This document shows positions 1-10,100 of a DNA stretch of 52,271 nt, in pieces (positions within the stretch are counted from its first letter, which is position 1; the number at the start of each line of letters is the position of its first letter). Source of the DNA: Vitrella brassicaformis (taxonomy: Eukaryota > Sar > Vitrellaceae); contig CDMY01000358.1 in NCBI GenBank assembly GCA_001179505.1, forward strand, positions 50,891 through 103,161. The letters are read 5' to 3'. The notes under the pieces were generated by a model. That model saw nothing but the letters and a program-made list of their open reading frames with translations. It was not told the DNA's origin and did no database searches. A program made the translations under genes and the position numbers.

Positions 1-3000
1 GAGGGTGGAGGCGGCACACACATACAGCCATGGAAGTGAGTGAATGAGTGATGCCCGTCTGTCTGTCTGTCTGTCTGTCTGCGCCTCCCTCACTGTGCCG
101 TGCAGTGCAGTGCAGTGCCTGTGTGTGGTGGTGACTGTGCTGTGTCTGTCGTTATGCCTGTGTGTTTGACCCACCTGGAATTGGCTGAGCTCCGACTCAT
201 CGACGGCCCGACTGCCGGATATGCCTCCCCTGGGCGCCGCAGCCTCCGCCCTGCCCCACGGGCGCTGGCCGACCCCATTGACGCCCTCGTGTGTGTGGTG
301 TTGGTTGGTGGTGGTGGTGTCATCGCCGTCCTTGAGGGGCGCGTTGAGGCTGGCCATGACGGGGTGATGGTGGCACAAGATGGTCGTGTAGTCGATGGCC
401 TTGGGACGCACACACGTCAGGTCGTCATGATCCATCGACACACACTCCACCTCAGGATGGTCACCCACATCGCCGTTCAGCACCGCCGCACCGGCGGGGC
501 CGCATCCCTCGCCCTCTAGCGCACTCTGGCCACCCATGGCCCCTCCTGGCTGCTCACCACCACCACTACCACCAGCGGCAGCGGCAGCGGCAGACTCGGA
601 CACATCCATTGGGCGAGGGGCGGGGGATGCCGCTAGATCCGCACCGTTGGCAGGGTGGTCGTTGGGTGGTGGTTGGGGCGGTATTGGTTGTTGGTTGTGG
701 GTGGTGGGTTTGCGGAGGGAGAGTGCCTTGTGTCGTCCGATGGCATCCTCGCCGTTGCACCAGTCTTGGAACCACGTGAAGGGCACCCATGTCCTGTCGT
801 CAAGCATCTCGGAGATGAAGTCCTCCCTCTTCTTGACCAGGGCCGGCCGCCTGACGTCGGGGTCCTCCAGCCGCAAGGTGACATCCTTGTCGCGCAGCTT
901 GCGGCCCAGGCTGCCAATGGCCTTGTCAATGGCCTCGTCCACACTGTTCACCTCACTCTTGCGGTGCTCGACAAATGCCTCCGCCTTGACCTTCTGACGG
1001 TTGTACTCCTCCTGTGAGTAGACAACACACACAGCAGACAGGCAGACAGCCAAATGAGAGGACGAAGGTGCAATGCAAACGGTGCCTCCCTCCCTCCCTG
1101 CCTGCCTGCCTGCCCGCCTGCCTCCCTCCGACATGCATGTATGTATGTATGTATGTATGTGGGTTGTCGGATACATACAGATGTACACACACACCTATAC
1201 GTACGGTACGTATACACATCCAATAAATACCTGGTCCCTGACGAGTATGCCGTTCTTTTCCTGGACGACCTCCTGCACCTCTGGCGGCAGCTCAGCCTTG
1301 TCCATCGGCTGCCAGTCGCGACGCTTATACAGGATGAGATAGGCCTTCTGGCTCGAGTTGAAGCGCCGCTTGGCCGCAGTGGGATGGTCGTCGGACACGA
1401 CGTCCTTGCGCTGTTTGTTGCGTGGCGGGTTGCGCCGCGGCCGGGGCCCGCCTGGTGGACCACCACCACCACCACCGTCACCTCCACCTCCCTCGACGGG
1501 TGGGGCCTCCTCGTCCATCGGTAAGGGGTCCGACGGCTGGTCAGGGTCAGAGGCGATCGGCCCGGGCGGCCCATCATCGCCGTCCACACCTCCTGGCTGG
1601 TGGTCCACGTCTCCATCACCACCACCATCAGCAGCAGCGGCAGCGGCAGCGGCAGCGGCAGGTTCGGTGTCAGGGAGGGTGACGTTCTGTGCGACCTCCT
1701 CGTTGGATCGGAAGCAAAGCTTCTTCTCCTTGACGGTTGTGTCGTCATACTCGACCCACTTCCAGGGACCAGTGTACTTGACTGGCCGGTCCAGCGGGGC
1801 GTCCTCGCTGGCCATCTCGTCGTCTCCTCCCCCCGCCTTGTCCTTCTCGGCCTTCGCCCTGCCCTTCTTGCCTCGCCCGTTGCCGGCGGGGGGTGGGGGG
1901 GGGGGTGGAGGCGGTGGGAGGGCAGCCTCTTGCTCCTTCTTGTCCACCTCAGCCTGCTTGCGCTTCTTCTGACGGTCGCTCTGGCGCATGCCGGGCATGG
2001 CCTCCTGCAGGCCCTCTCCAGGATCGGGCGCATCGGGCTTGACATGCTCATCGATGCCATTGACCTGTTGGTCGAGGCCGTCTGCACCATCCCCCTCGAC
2101 GACATCCATGTCGTCTGGCTCCTCCTTGGCCGCCACCGCATCAACGTCCATCTTGACGCCAGCTTCGTGACGATCTGCCCCCTCGGCTGGCGGGTGGGTG
2201 GGCTGCCCGTCAGCCATGTCATCATCATGGGGCTGGGTGCCACCCTTGTGGCCTCCGTCGGCCCCTCCTCTGCCTCCCTTGGGCGGGGCACCACCCTTGA
2301 GGCCCTGTCCAGGCATGACCGCACGTGCGGGCTGCGGTGCCTCGTCCACCTCGGCCTCGAGGTCGATGACCGGTGGCTGCCGAGGGGGCCGGTGTGGCGA
2401 AGAGGGCGAGAAGAAGTCTTGAATGGTGGGTTGGCCGGGGGAGCGCTCGTCGGAGTCCCTGGCCTTCTTCTTCTTGCCCGCCCCCCGCCCCCCGGCCCCA
2501 CCACCCCCCTTGGCACGCCCCTTGGCGGCTCCCTTCCGCTTGGCCTTGGCCTTGGCCTTGCGACCTCTCTGCCCCCCCGCAGGTCGGTAGTCGGGGTCGT
2601 CATGGCCCTCGCTGTCATCATCGTCCAGACGGATGCAGCCGTCACCACCCTCAGCCGCTCGCACCCCCTGCCGCTTGCGGCCGCGGCGAGGAGCGGGAGC
2701 GCCGTCGAGGTCGAGCGGTGCGTTGTCCTTGACCTTGCGTCGCTTGGGGCCCTTGGCACCGTCGGGGTGGTCATCGGCGTCATCGTCGGCATCAGCGTCG
2801 GCATCATGATCATCATCTCCCTCAGGGTCGTAGTCCTCCTCGTCAACATCTATGTCGATGCCGCCGCCCCGTTTGTTGCCGCCCTTGTTGCCGCCCTTGG
2901 CACCCCGCCTGTTGTCGCCGGGTGGGAGGTTGTCACGTGGGGCGTCCGGGTCGTCTGGCTCGCTGGCAGCGGCCTTGTCCTTGTCGTAGTGGAGGTCCTT

Positions 3001-4860
3001 GAGGATGGCGGTGTAGTGTCCATGCTGTGCCGACTGGCCATGGTGCTCGAGTACGCCAATGAGGTCGTACTCGTACATGCGGTCGTCGGTGACGGGGACA
3101 GTCACCGGCGGGCCGCTGACCTCCCCGTCGGCGAGGACGACGGTGCCGTTGTAGGGCATGACGGCCCGCACGACGCCCAGCTTGTTGACGTAGGGCTTGA
3201 CGTTGATGTACTCGGGGTACTCGACGGAGGTGTTGACCTTCTTGCGCTGCAGCGTCTGGGGGTCGTAGGCGTACCGCTCCAGACAGACGTGCAGGTACGG
3301 CGGCAACACCGTCAGCTGGTTGTACCGGTCGGCGTCCTGCTTGCCCTCGCAGCTACCGCACTCGTACTGGTTGTCACCCTCCAACGCCTCCTTGTCGAAG
3401 ATGCGATTCAAACCCACCTCCACCTGGAACGGGGAAGACTTGGCCGCCGCCCCACCACCACCACCCGCCTTGCCCTCACCAGCAGCAGCTGCAGCAGGGG
3501 CCTCCTTGGCCGCCGCCTTGTTGGCCTTCATACGCTTCAAACGGCCGGTGCGATTGGCCATGCCGTTAGCCAGCTGCTGCGCGTCGAGGTCATCGGCGGC
3601 CATGACAGCGGCCTCGCCACCCTCGTGCTGGCCGCCCTTGGCCCCACACTCACCCCCGCCGCCCCCCTGCGGTCTTTCCCCATCCGTGGGCTGTTGTTGG
3701 CCACCCTTGTCGCCACCCTGCTTCCTGGCATTGGCTCGCTTGTCTTGTGCGGGTACGGAGACGCGTAGCTCCGAGAAGTCCTCCTCTCGGTGTGAGCTGG
3801 TCTTGCATCCGCGGCAGGTCGTGACGCGCTGCATGGTGCCCTTGAAGAGGTCCGGGACGATGTTGCGGTGGCGGGCCTTGCGGAGATCCTCCTCCAGATG
3901 GGTCAACAGCAGAGTCGCAAACTCGGTCGCGTCCTCCTGGTTCCCCGTCTCGATCTTGAGCGCCTCAGCCACCTCACTCGGGTCAGTACTCGACGCGTGA
4001 CCTGGGACGTACAGACCACGGCAACACACACACACACACACACACGTATGTATAGGCGACACACGATCTGCGATCCGTCTGTTTGTTTTGTTGCCTGCGA
4101 TGCGCAGCGCACGTACCGTCCTGGAGCAGCCCAAACAAATTCTGGAGTGGTATGAGCACATCTCGCTGCTTGTCAACGTCCGTCCATGTCGTTCGGTCCC
4201 GAGGCACACGCAGCAACCGGACGGAGAAATCGGTATTCTGACACGACACACATACGCACACTCGTATGCACCAACAGCCCCGGAGGGCATCAATCGGATG
4301 TATGTATGTATGTATGTATGCGTGTGAGGGGCATCCCACCCTCCCACCCACCCACCATATGCAGGTATTGCAGGAACGAGTTCATGTAGCAGGTGGCGCC
4401 AAGATTGCGCAGACCAACATACCTGCACACAACCACACAGACAGACACACAGTGGCTGGCTGGCTGGCTGCATGGCCCCGAGCCACCCACCCACATAGAT
4501 ACAGCCGACACCGGCCACCCACCACAGCCACCCACCAGTGGGTGCCCTCCCTGCCCACCCCACCTTCGCTCCGTCGTACCTACCTGCATCTTCGGATGGA
4601 GTTGGTAGGATCATTGCCGACGAGCTCCTTCAGGATGCCATTCTTCTTCCACAACTTGCCCTTCTTGTCGTAACGCAGGCTCAGCGGATTCTGGCTGTCC
4701 TTCCGAGCCTTGCTCGTCGACGGCAACTCACTGCCACACACACGCACACATCAACAAACCCGTCAGTGCGCATCCCGTGCACCTCCCTCGCCGTCTGTAG
4801 CCACCTGTTGAGGTTGTACGCGTCGATGACGGCTGACGTCGTCGCCAACTCACGAGCCAT
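1..4860 (-). CDS. USP48: Ubiquitin carboxyl-terminal hydrolase, USP48-like (3' end outside the window)
   Basis: Cysteine protease that removes ubiquitin from substrates; USP48 relatives are mainly nuclear. The start is taken as the ATG at 4860 (MARELATTSAVIDAYNLN); a longer open frame there begins only with TTG. Introns interrupt the 5' part. The Cys box GLRNLGATCYMNSFLQ lies near 4400 (Cys codon 4389-4391), followed by TGNQEDATEF near 3930. A CxxC pair (CRGC) lies near 3805 and CGSCEGKQDADRYNQL near 3340, the USP zinc-ribbon positions. The His box EHHGQSAQHGHYTA has its His codon at 3016-3018. The end of the core, WKWVEYDDTTVKEKK then AYLILYKRR, reappears only near 1760-1330, so about 400 residues of charged low-complexity sequence split the catalytic domain. 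A DUSP-like stretch (WVPFTWFQDWCNGEDA) is at about 735-790. The last visible exon ends near 172 at a GT donor, so the C-terminus lies beyond base 1. Family call is strong; exact exons are approximate. Confidence 0.88.
57..81. repeat. (GTCT)n microsatellite in a USP48 intron
   Basis: Six perfect GTCT units in an intron of the minus-strand USP48 gene. It is one of many 4-bp repeats in the window; others include 6020-6046, 7567-7597, 35065-35093 and 42300-42320. Confidence 0.9.
1138..1162. repeat. (ATGT)n microsatellite in a USP48 intron
   Basis: Perfect tetranucleotide array in an intron. Similar arrays occur at about 4301-4321, 5351-5371 and 8330-8352. Confidence 0.9.
1620..1920 (-). repeat. 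Coding homopolymer tracts in USP48 (poly-Ala and poly-Pro)
   Basis: A GCN-type repeat at about 1627-1662 encodes about ten alanines in a row, and a C-rich tract at about 1889-1920 encodes about ten prolines. Both lie in the low-complexity insertion of the USP48-like protein and keep its frame open. They are likely length-variable. Confidence 0.7.
2356..2433 (-). other. PIP box followed by SUMO-interaction motif inside USP48
   Basis: Within the USP48 insertion the frame reads QPTIQDFF (codons 2410-2433), a perfect PCNA-interacting-protein box (Q-x-x-hydrophobic-x-x-F-F). After 13 residues rich in Pro and Ser comes VIDLE (2356-2370), a typical hydrophobic SUMO-interaction core followed by acidic residues. 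A basic KKKK run precedes the PIP box. The motifs are seen directly; binding is inferred. Confidence 0.6.
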
Positions 4861-5406
4861 CGGCGGCGCCGGGACGTGCACACTCAAACAAAGGCGCTAC
4901 GGGATGTCAGCATGTCGCATAGAGGCGTTTCAACACAGATCTCTGTCATTCACTATCCGCAAGGGATGATCGATCTCCACTTTTTGGTGCTTCCGCGAAA
5001 CCAGTTCGGTGTTCCAGTGTGTTAAGTCATTGATTGATTGGATGACAACAAGGACGGCAAAACGGGACATACATACATGAACACGAGTGCACAGGGGTCG
5101 ATGCAGAGTAGATAGATGAGATGCTCCCTCAGGAAAAAACCAACCATATGAATGGGTCTGACTCAACACTCACGCACACGCGCACGGACCATTTCTGTCT
5201 GGTGGAGGCATTTCGTCCCCCCATCCATCCATCCATCCATCCACCCACACAGTCCGTCGACGAACCAGCCATGCACCGAGCCGAACCACCAACACGACGG
5301 TACGGACGTCCCCTACCCAACCAACGCATGACAGACAACTGACTGACCTGTACGTATGTATGTATGTATGTGCGCATCTCCTCACCTCATCGTTGTCTAT
5401 ATGTAT
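4861..5406. other. Gap between the USP48 5' end and the next gene
   Basis: No convincing exon. It holds (ATCC)n at about 5219-5242 and (GTAT)n at about 5351-5371. The part next to 4860 should contain the USP48 promoter and 5' UTR; no TATA-like element was identified. Short reading frames here are translations of simple repeats. Confidence 0.5.
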
Positions 5407-6391
5407 CTAGTCGGATGTCTGTTCTTCTCTACCCCGCGCCTCACTATCGGAAATCCCTGTGCTGCCCCCTTTCTCCTGTCCACCCTCTCCTCCCTCGTCC
5501 CCGTCCTTTTCCCCCTTGTCTGGGTCCTGAGACCCTGCCGTAGCCGACCTTAGCGCCAAAGGCAGGGGACACAGCAGCCACAACAGGAACAGCGCAGCCA
5601 AAGCTACTGCTTTGTTCGTCACCCCTCTCCGCCCTTGCCGCTTGTCCCGGCCTCTCAAGACGGCTATCCACACCGCAGCCAAGCCAGTCCACGCAGCGTG
5701 AATGACGGCAGAGGTCGCCGAGGACGTCAGCCGCACTGCCAGCGACGAGCAACTTACGGGGGAACGGGTGCTGCTCGAGGGGGACGGGGACGACGACGGG
5801 CAAGAACGGTTTAACGCACGGCCCTCGTACGTCTGATTGAATGAACCGACAGACCAACAACAACACACGCACAGACGCAGGCAGGGACCACACACCAACA
5901 CACGCACAGTGAGAGTACGGGTGGGTGCGGCGCACTAGCCCCCCCGTTCTTTCTGTCTGTATCCGTGTATGCATATGGTTGGTCCTACGTACGTACCTGG
6001 TCTGTGCAAGTCGAGTTGTCCCTGTCTGTCTGTCTGTCTGTCTGTGTGTGTGTATGTATGTGTGTGTGTGTATGTATGTGGTTTGGGTGCGGCTGTGCGT
6101 CCCTTAGTTTGTACGTACCTGGACGAGAAAGGTGACGGTTCGGCTTTGGCCGATGGCCTGTCGGGCATTGAAGAGCCAGCTCTTTCTTGCGTTTGCTTCG
6201 GCGGGCTGTTCATGGGCGCTGGTGGTGGCCGTGCTGCTAGTAGCTTTGTCGCGATGTCGGGTGAAGAGGGCGAGTGTGTGTCCCCCCCTTTGCCGCGTGT
6301 CCCAGTACCCCTCTCTGCCCTCTCTTTGTCTCCATGACGGCAGCTCCTCGATGCTCAGCTCCTTGTGCTCGTCGATGGGCGGGAGGGCCAT
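5407..6391 (-). CDS. Small two-helix membrane protein, unrecognised
   Basis: I do not recognise the family. Two exons fit: 6119-6391 (91 codons, real ATG at 6391, GTACGT donor) and 5407-5832 (141 codons plus stop, acceptor ...CAATCAG), joined in phase 0 to give about 232 aa. The N-terminal half is polar and contains a [18 protein letters not shown] segment. The second exon has a Ser/Pro-rich stretch, then a moderately hydrophobic segment ([18 protein letters not shown]), a basic linker ([11 protein letters not shown]) and a clear transmembrane segment ([20 protein letters not shown]). An acidic Gly/Glu/Lys-rich tail ends ...REEQTSD. The basic linker suggests a hairpin membrane topology, which is inference. 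The reading frame of exon 2 is the least certain part, because another frame is also open there. Confidence 0.4.
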
Positions 6392-7103
6392 ATGTATTGC
6401 CGGGGATAGATAGATAGAACCGTGGGTGGGATGGGCTGCCCGCTCGATGAGCTGTCCTCTCCTCTCCTTCCCCTCCTCGCTTCTTTACCACTCTCACTCA
6501 CAACCAAAAACAAACAACACCATACACCCTCCCATTTCGTCCCGAAATGCGCGCTCAAAGGCTCGCCAACCACCGTGGCATGAAAAGATTGTGGGTTGTG
6601 TGTTGTTTGTGTGTGGGTGTTGAAGCACGAGAGTTGCTCAAGCTGAACAGGAAGGTGAGGGATCATCCGGTCCATCCACAGACAGATCACGACAGACATG
6701 GCATCTGTCAGCATGTCTGGTCGCATTCATCCAGACCGGCACGACACATGCGAATGAGCCTCTTTGCTCCATCGAGTATCGGATCTGCATCTGATCTACC
6801 TTGTCGCCGCGTCTGCATGTCTTGTGTGTGCAGCTCACCAGCTTCGTTGTGTCTGGGCTGAGGACCTCTGGTGGGCCTCTGCGGATACGCCGCCACTTCA
6901 AAAGTAGACCAGGTATGCCAGCCAGCCAGTGCACATGACGAATCGACCGACCGTCGGACAGCGAGCACGACACTCCACTCGCTCACAGCGAGTGGCCCGC
7001 CACATGCACATGACATGACGTACTCGCGTGTGGGTGTGTGGTGTGTGGGTGTGTGGTGTGGTGTGCAGGTGCGAGTGTGTCAGGGCGACCCCCTGTCGCA
7101 GAT
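6392..7103. other. Divergent gap between the membrane-protein gene and LIG1
   Basis: No supported exon. It should hold both promoters. A (TGTGTGG)-like GT-rich tract at about 7028-7065 lies just upstream of the LIG1 start and a CAG precedes the ATG, so an intron in the LIG1 5' UTR is possible. Confidence 0.4.
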
Positions 7104-10100
7104 ATGTCGAGGAGCCTGCTCGACTACGGCTTCACTGCCCAATCGAAAGGTACATACATCCACAGCCACCCGTCCGAGTGTTTGGTTTCCCGACCACCAA
7201 TTGCTGGTGTGTCGTGTGGTGTCGTGTGGTGCACCCATATGCACTCAGGTGGTGGCGCGTCGTCGTCGCAGCAAGCTGGCGACGCAGATGGACAAGACAA
7301 GGCGTCCAAGAAAGGTAAATCAAGAAGTGGTGCATACATACATGTAACACGACACCACCCCCTGCCGCTCATGCAAGGCGTTCGTTACGTCAGGTGTGGC
7401 GAAGGGTAGCAGTGCAGCGGCGGCGGCAGCGGCGCCACCCAAAGGCAAGAAGCGCGCCAAGCCTCAAGGTCGAAAATGCTGGGAGGGAGGGAGGGAGGCA
7501 GGCAGGCAGGGAGGGAAACACATAACAAACACCCACTCGCCCAGTGCAGGAAGGACAGGCAGACTGCCTGTCTGTCTGTCTGTCTGTCTGTCTGTCACAA
7601 GTAGAGCGCTGGATGGATGCAACTGTCTGTCTGTGCAATGTGTTTGGTGTGTTGTTTGTGTTGATGCCCATCCCATCCCATCCCTCAGTGTCTGAGGAGG
7701 ATGAAGCCGACGTGACCCCCGAGCACAAGGGCAAGGACGACCAGGACATGGACCAGTCAGATGACATGCAGGTGGGGAGGGAGCCAAGTCGATACACACA
7801 GACATACTGAGCGGGGGAAGTTGTGCACCTCGCATGGCGGGACCTGATGGATGCCGTCCTCTTTATCCTCCCCATGTGTGTCCCGTGCGTGTGTATCAAT
7901 CAGGATGAAGGCGAGGATGGTGACATGTTGGCTGGATCGGGTGGTGTGGCATGTGTGGTGGCATCCATTGTCTATCTGCATCCATCGATTGCATATGCGT
8001 GTTTGGTCAGATGAGGTCGAGGACGACTCGGAACGCGAGGGCGACAACGAAGGTGGGTGGCGGGGCAGGGCTGTGATGGATGGATGCATGGATAGATGGA
8101 TGGAACAGCCGACTGTCGTGTGGGTGTGGGTGTGTGTGTGTGTGTGTGCAGAGGTTGAGGATGCGTCTGAGGAGGACAAGGAGGAGCAAGCAGCCAAACG
8201 CATCAAAGGTAGGCAGGCAGGCAGGCAAGGGAGGGGGAGACAGATATATATCTATCTGTCTTGTCTGTCTCCCATCCATCCATCCATCCATACATACATA
8301 CAGAATCCATCCATCCATCCATCCATCCATATGTATGTATGTATGTATGTATACCCTTGTCTGTCCCCCACCGCACGTGCGGTGTGTGCGTCCCTTGATT
8401 GCTTATTAGTGTCAGGAGATTCGAAGCAGGGCAAGGCGGTGCTGAAGAAGGCCAAGGCTTCGGCCAAGAAGAAGGGCACCAAGAAGGCAGCGGGTGGCAG
8501 CGGGGCGCAGTCAGTCTTCGCCATCAACGTCACCAAGACACTCGACAAGGACCAGGACGCTGCTGACGCAAAGGACATCCAATCTCCCAAATTCGACCCC
8601 TCGCACTTCAATGTCGACGACTACAAGCACAAAAAGGACGGAAAGGGACTCAAGTAAGGAAACCCACCCACTGGCCAGCGGGGAAGGAAGAGGTGGAAGG
8701 AAGTGGAGAGAGGTGGCAGTGAGCGACGGACGCACAGATGGACAGGCAGACAGACACACGCACAGACAGAGAGACAGAGAGACAGAGAGACAGCACCTCG
8801 ACGGCGAGTAGAATGGGAAGGAGAAGAGGCCACAAGAGAAGGGCTCTCGGTCACCTTGGGTTTGGCCACGTTGTATAAATCAATGTGTGTAGGTATTGTC
8901 TGATAGCCGAAGCCTTCGACAAGATTGACGCGCTGAAAGGCAGCGGTTCGTCATCCAAGAAGATGTCAAACGCCATACTCACAAACCTATTCAGGTGAAT
9001 GTCATCAAACAAATCAAATCGGGTCGGAACCCTTCGATCGACATAAATGTAGAGTAGACAGCCAGAAATATAGGGAGGGAGGGAGGGAGGGAGGGCTCAC
9101 AAGCTCCGCCTCTGCCAGCACGAAGCATTGAGTGTATGACTCAAATCGGCCGTGTGGTTCTTCTTTGTATGTGATTGTCAGGATCTTCATAGTGCACTGC
9201 CCCGGAGAGCTCAACGATGCTGTGTACCTCTGCATGAACAAGTACACACCACCCACTGAATGAATGCACCATCCACCCACCGCTTGTATCCGCCTGAGCC
9301 CGCCAATTGTCTCTCTGTGTGTGCCATCCATCCATCTACTCACCCCAATGATTGAATCAAGAGTTGCCCCGGACTACGAGGTACGCACGTGCATTGCATG
9401 CGTCCTGCCGAGCTGCCACCCTCCCTCCCGTATGGCTGCCACATCTGTGTGTCAATATATTGTGTGTATCAGGGGATCGAGCTGGGTGTTGGTGACTCAC
9501 TCATCATCAAGGCTATATCGGAAATGAGCGGGCGGACAGAAGCACACATCAAGAAAGGTATGCCACCACTCGACACGCGCTCTATCCATTGATTGACACA
9601 CGAGAGCTCTTGTGTGGGCCCAAACGTCTGGGCATCCCTTTCTGCCTGCCTGCCTGCCTGTGCCGTGTGTCCAGACGCAGAAGCGCTAGCTGATTTGGGT
9701 CAGCTGGCAGTCACGTCCCGCCAGACGCAGCGCATGCTCTTTCAGCCCGAACCCCTCGCCGTCCGCAAAGTGCTCGAGAGCTTCCGGGCCATCGCCAAAA
9801 TCAGCGGAAACGATGCCCAAAAGCGAAAGAAGGACAAGGTAGGTAGGGCAGCTGAGCTGGGTGGGTGGGCCTCCTGAAGCCACATACACGTGGTTGTCAC
9901 ACATGTGTGTTTGCGTCTGTGTGTACATGTGGGTGTCAGGTCAAAGGTTTGCTGGTAGCTTCGAAGGGCAGCGAAGCCAAGTATATCGTCCGCCACCTTC
10001 AAGGCAGGCTCCGGATTGGCGTTCAAGCCGCATCCATCTTCTCGGTATGTCTGACATCAACCAAACCCACACGACACAACACAACACAGTCACTCACAAC

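Noticed and set aside
948-2849. A 633-residue open frame on the minus strand overlapping USP48
   Set aside because: It is rich in Arg, Pro, Ser and Thr with no family pattern. It is an out-of-frame shadow of the GC-rich low-complexity USP48 exon, where all frames stay open.
1600-3768. A 722-residue open frame on the plus strand, antisense to USP48
   Set aside because: Val/Leu/Gly-rich composition is the expected antisense image of Asp/Glu/Lys/Ala codons in a GC-rich gene. The minus frame carries the USP motifs.
4681-4887. A longer USP48 N-terminus starting at 4887
   Set aside because: That start is TTG, not ATG, and the frame also reads through the first intron. The ATG at 4860 is preferred.
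6119-6391. Resemblance of the first exon of the small membrane protein to the start of an ABCC transporter (ELPSW..., SWLFNARQ)
   Set aside because: The whole predicted protein is only about 232 aa with two hydrophobic segments and no ATP-binding motifs; the likeness is too short to use.
8271-8352. Regularly spaced repeats that might suggest a CRISPR array
   Set aside because: They are tetranucleotide microsatellites without unique spacers, inside a spliced eukaryotic gene.
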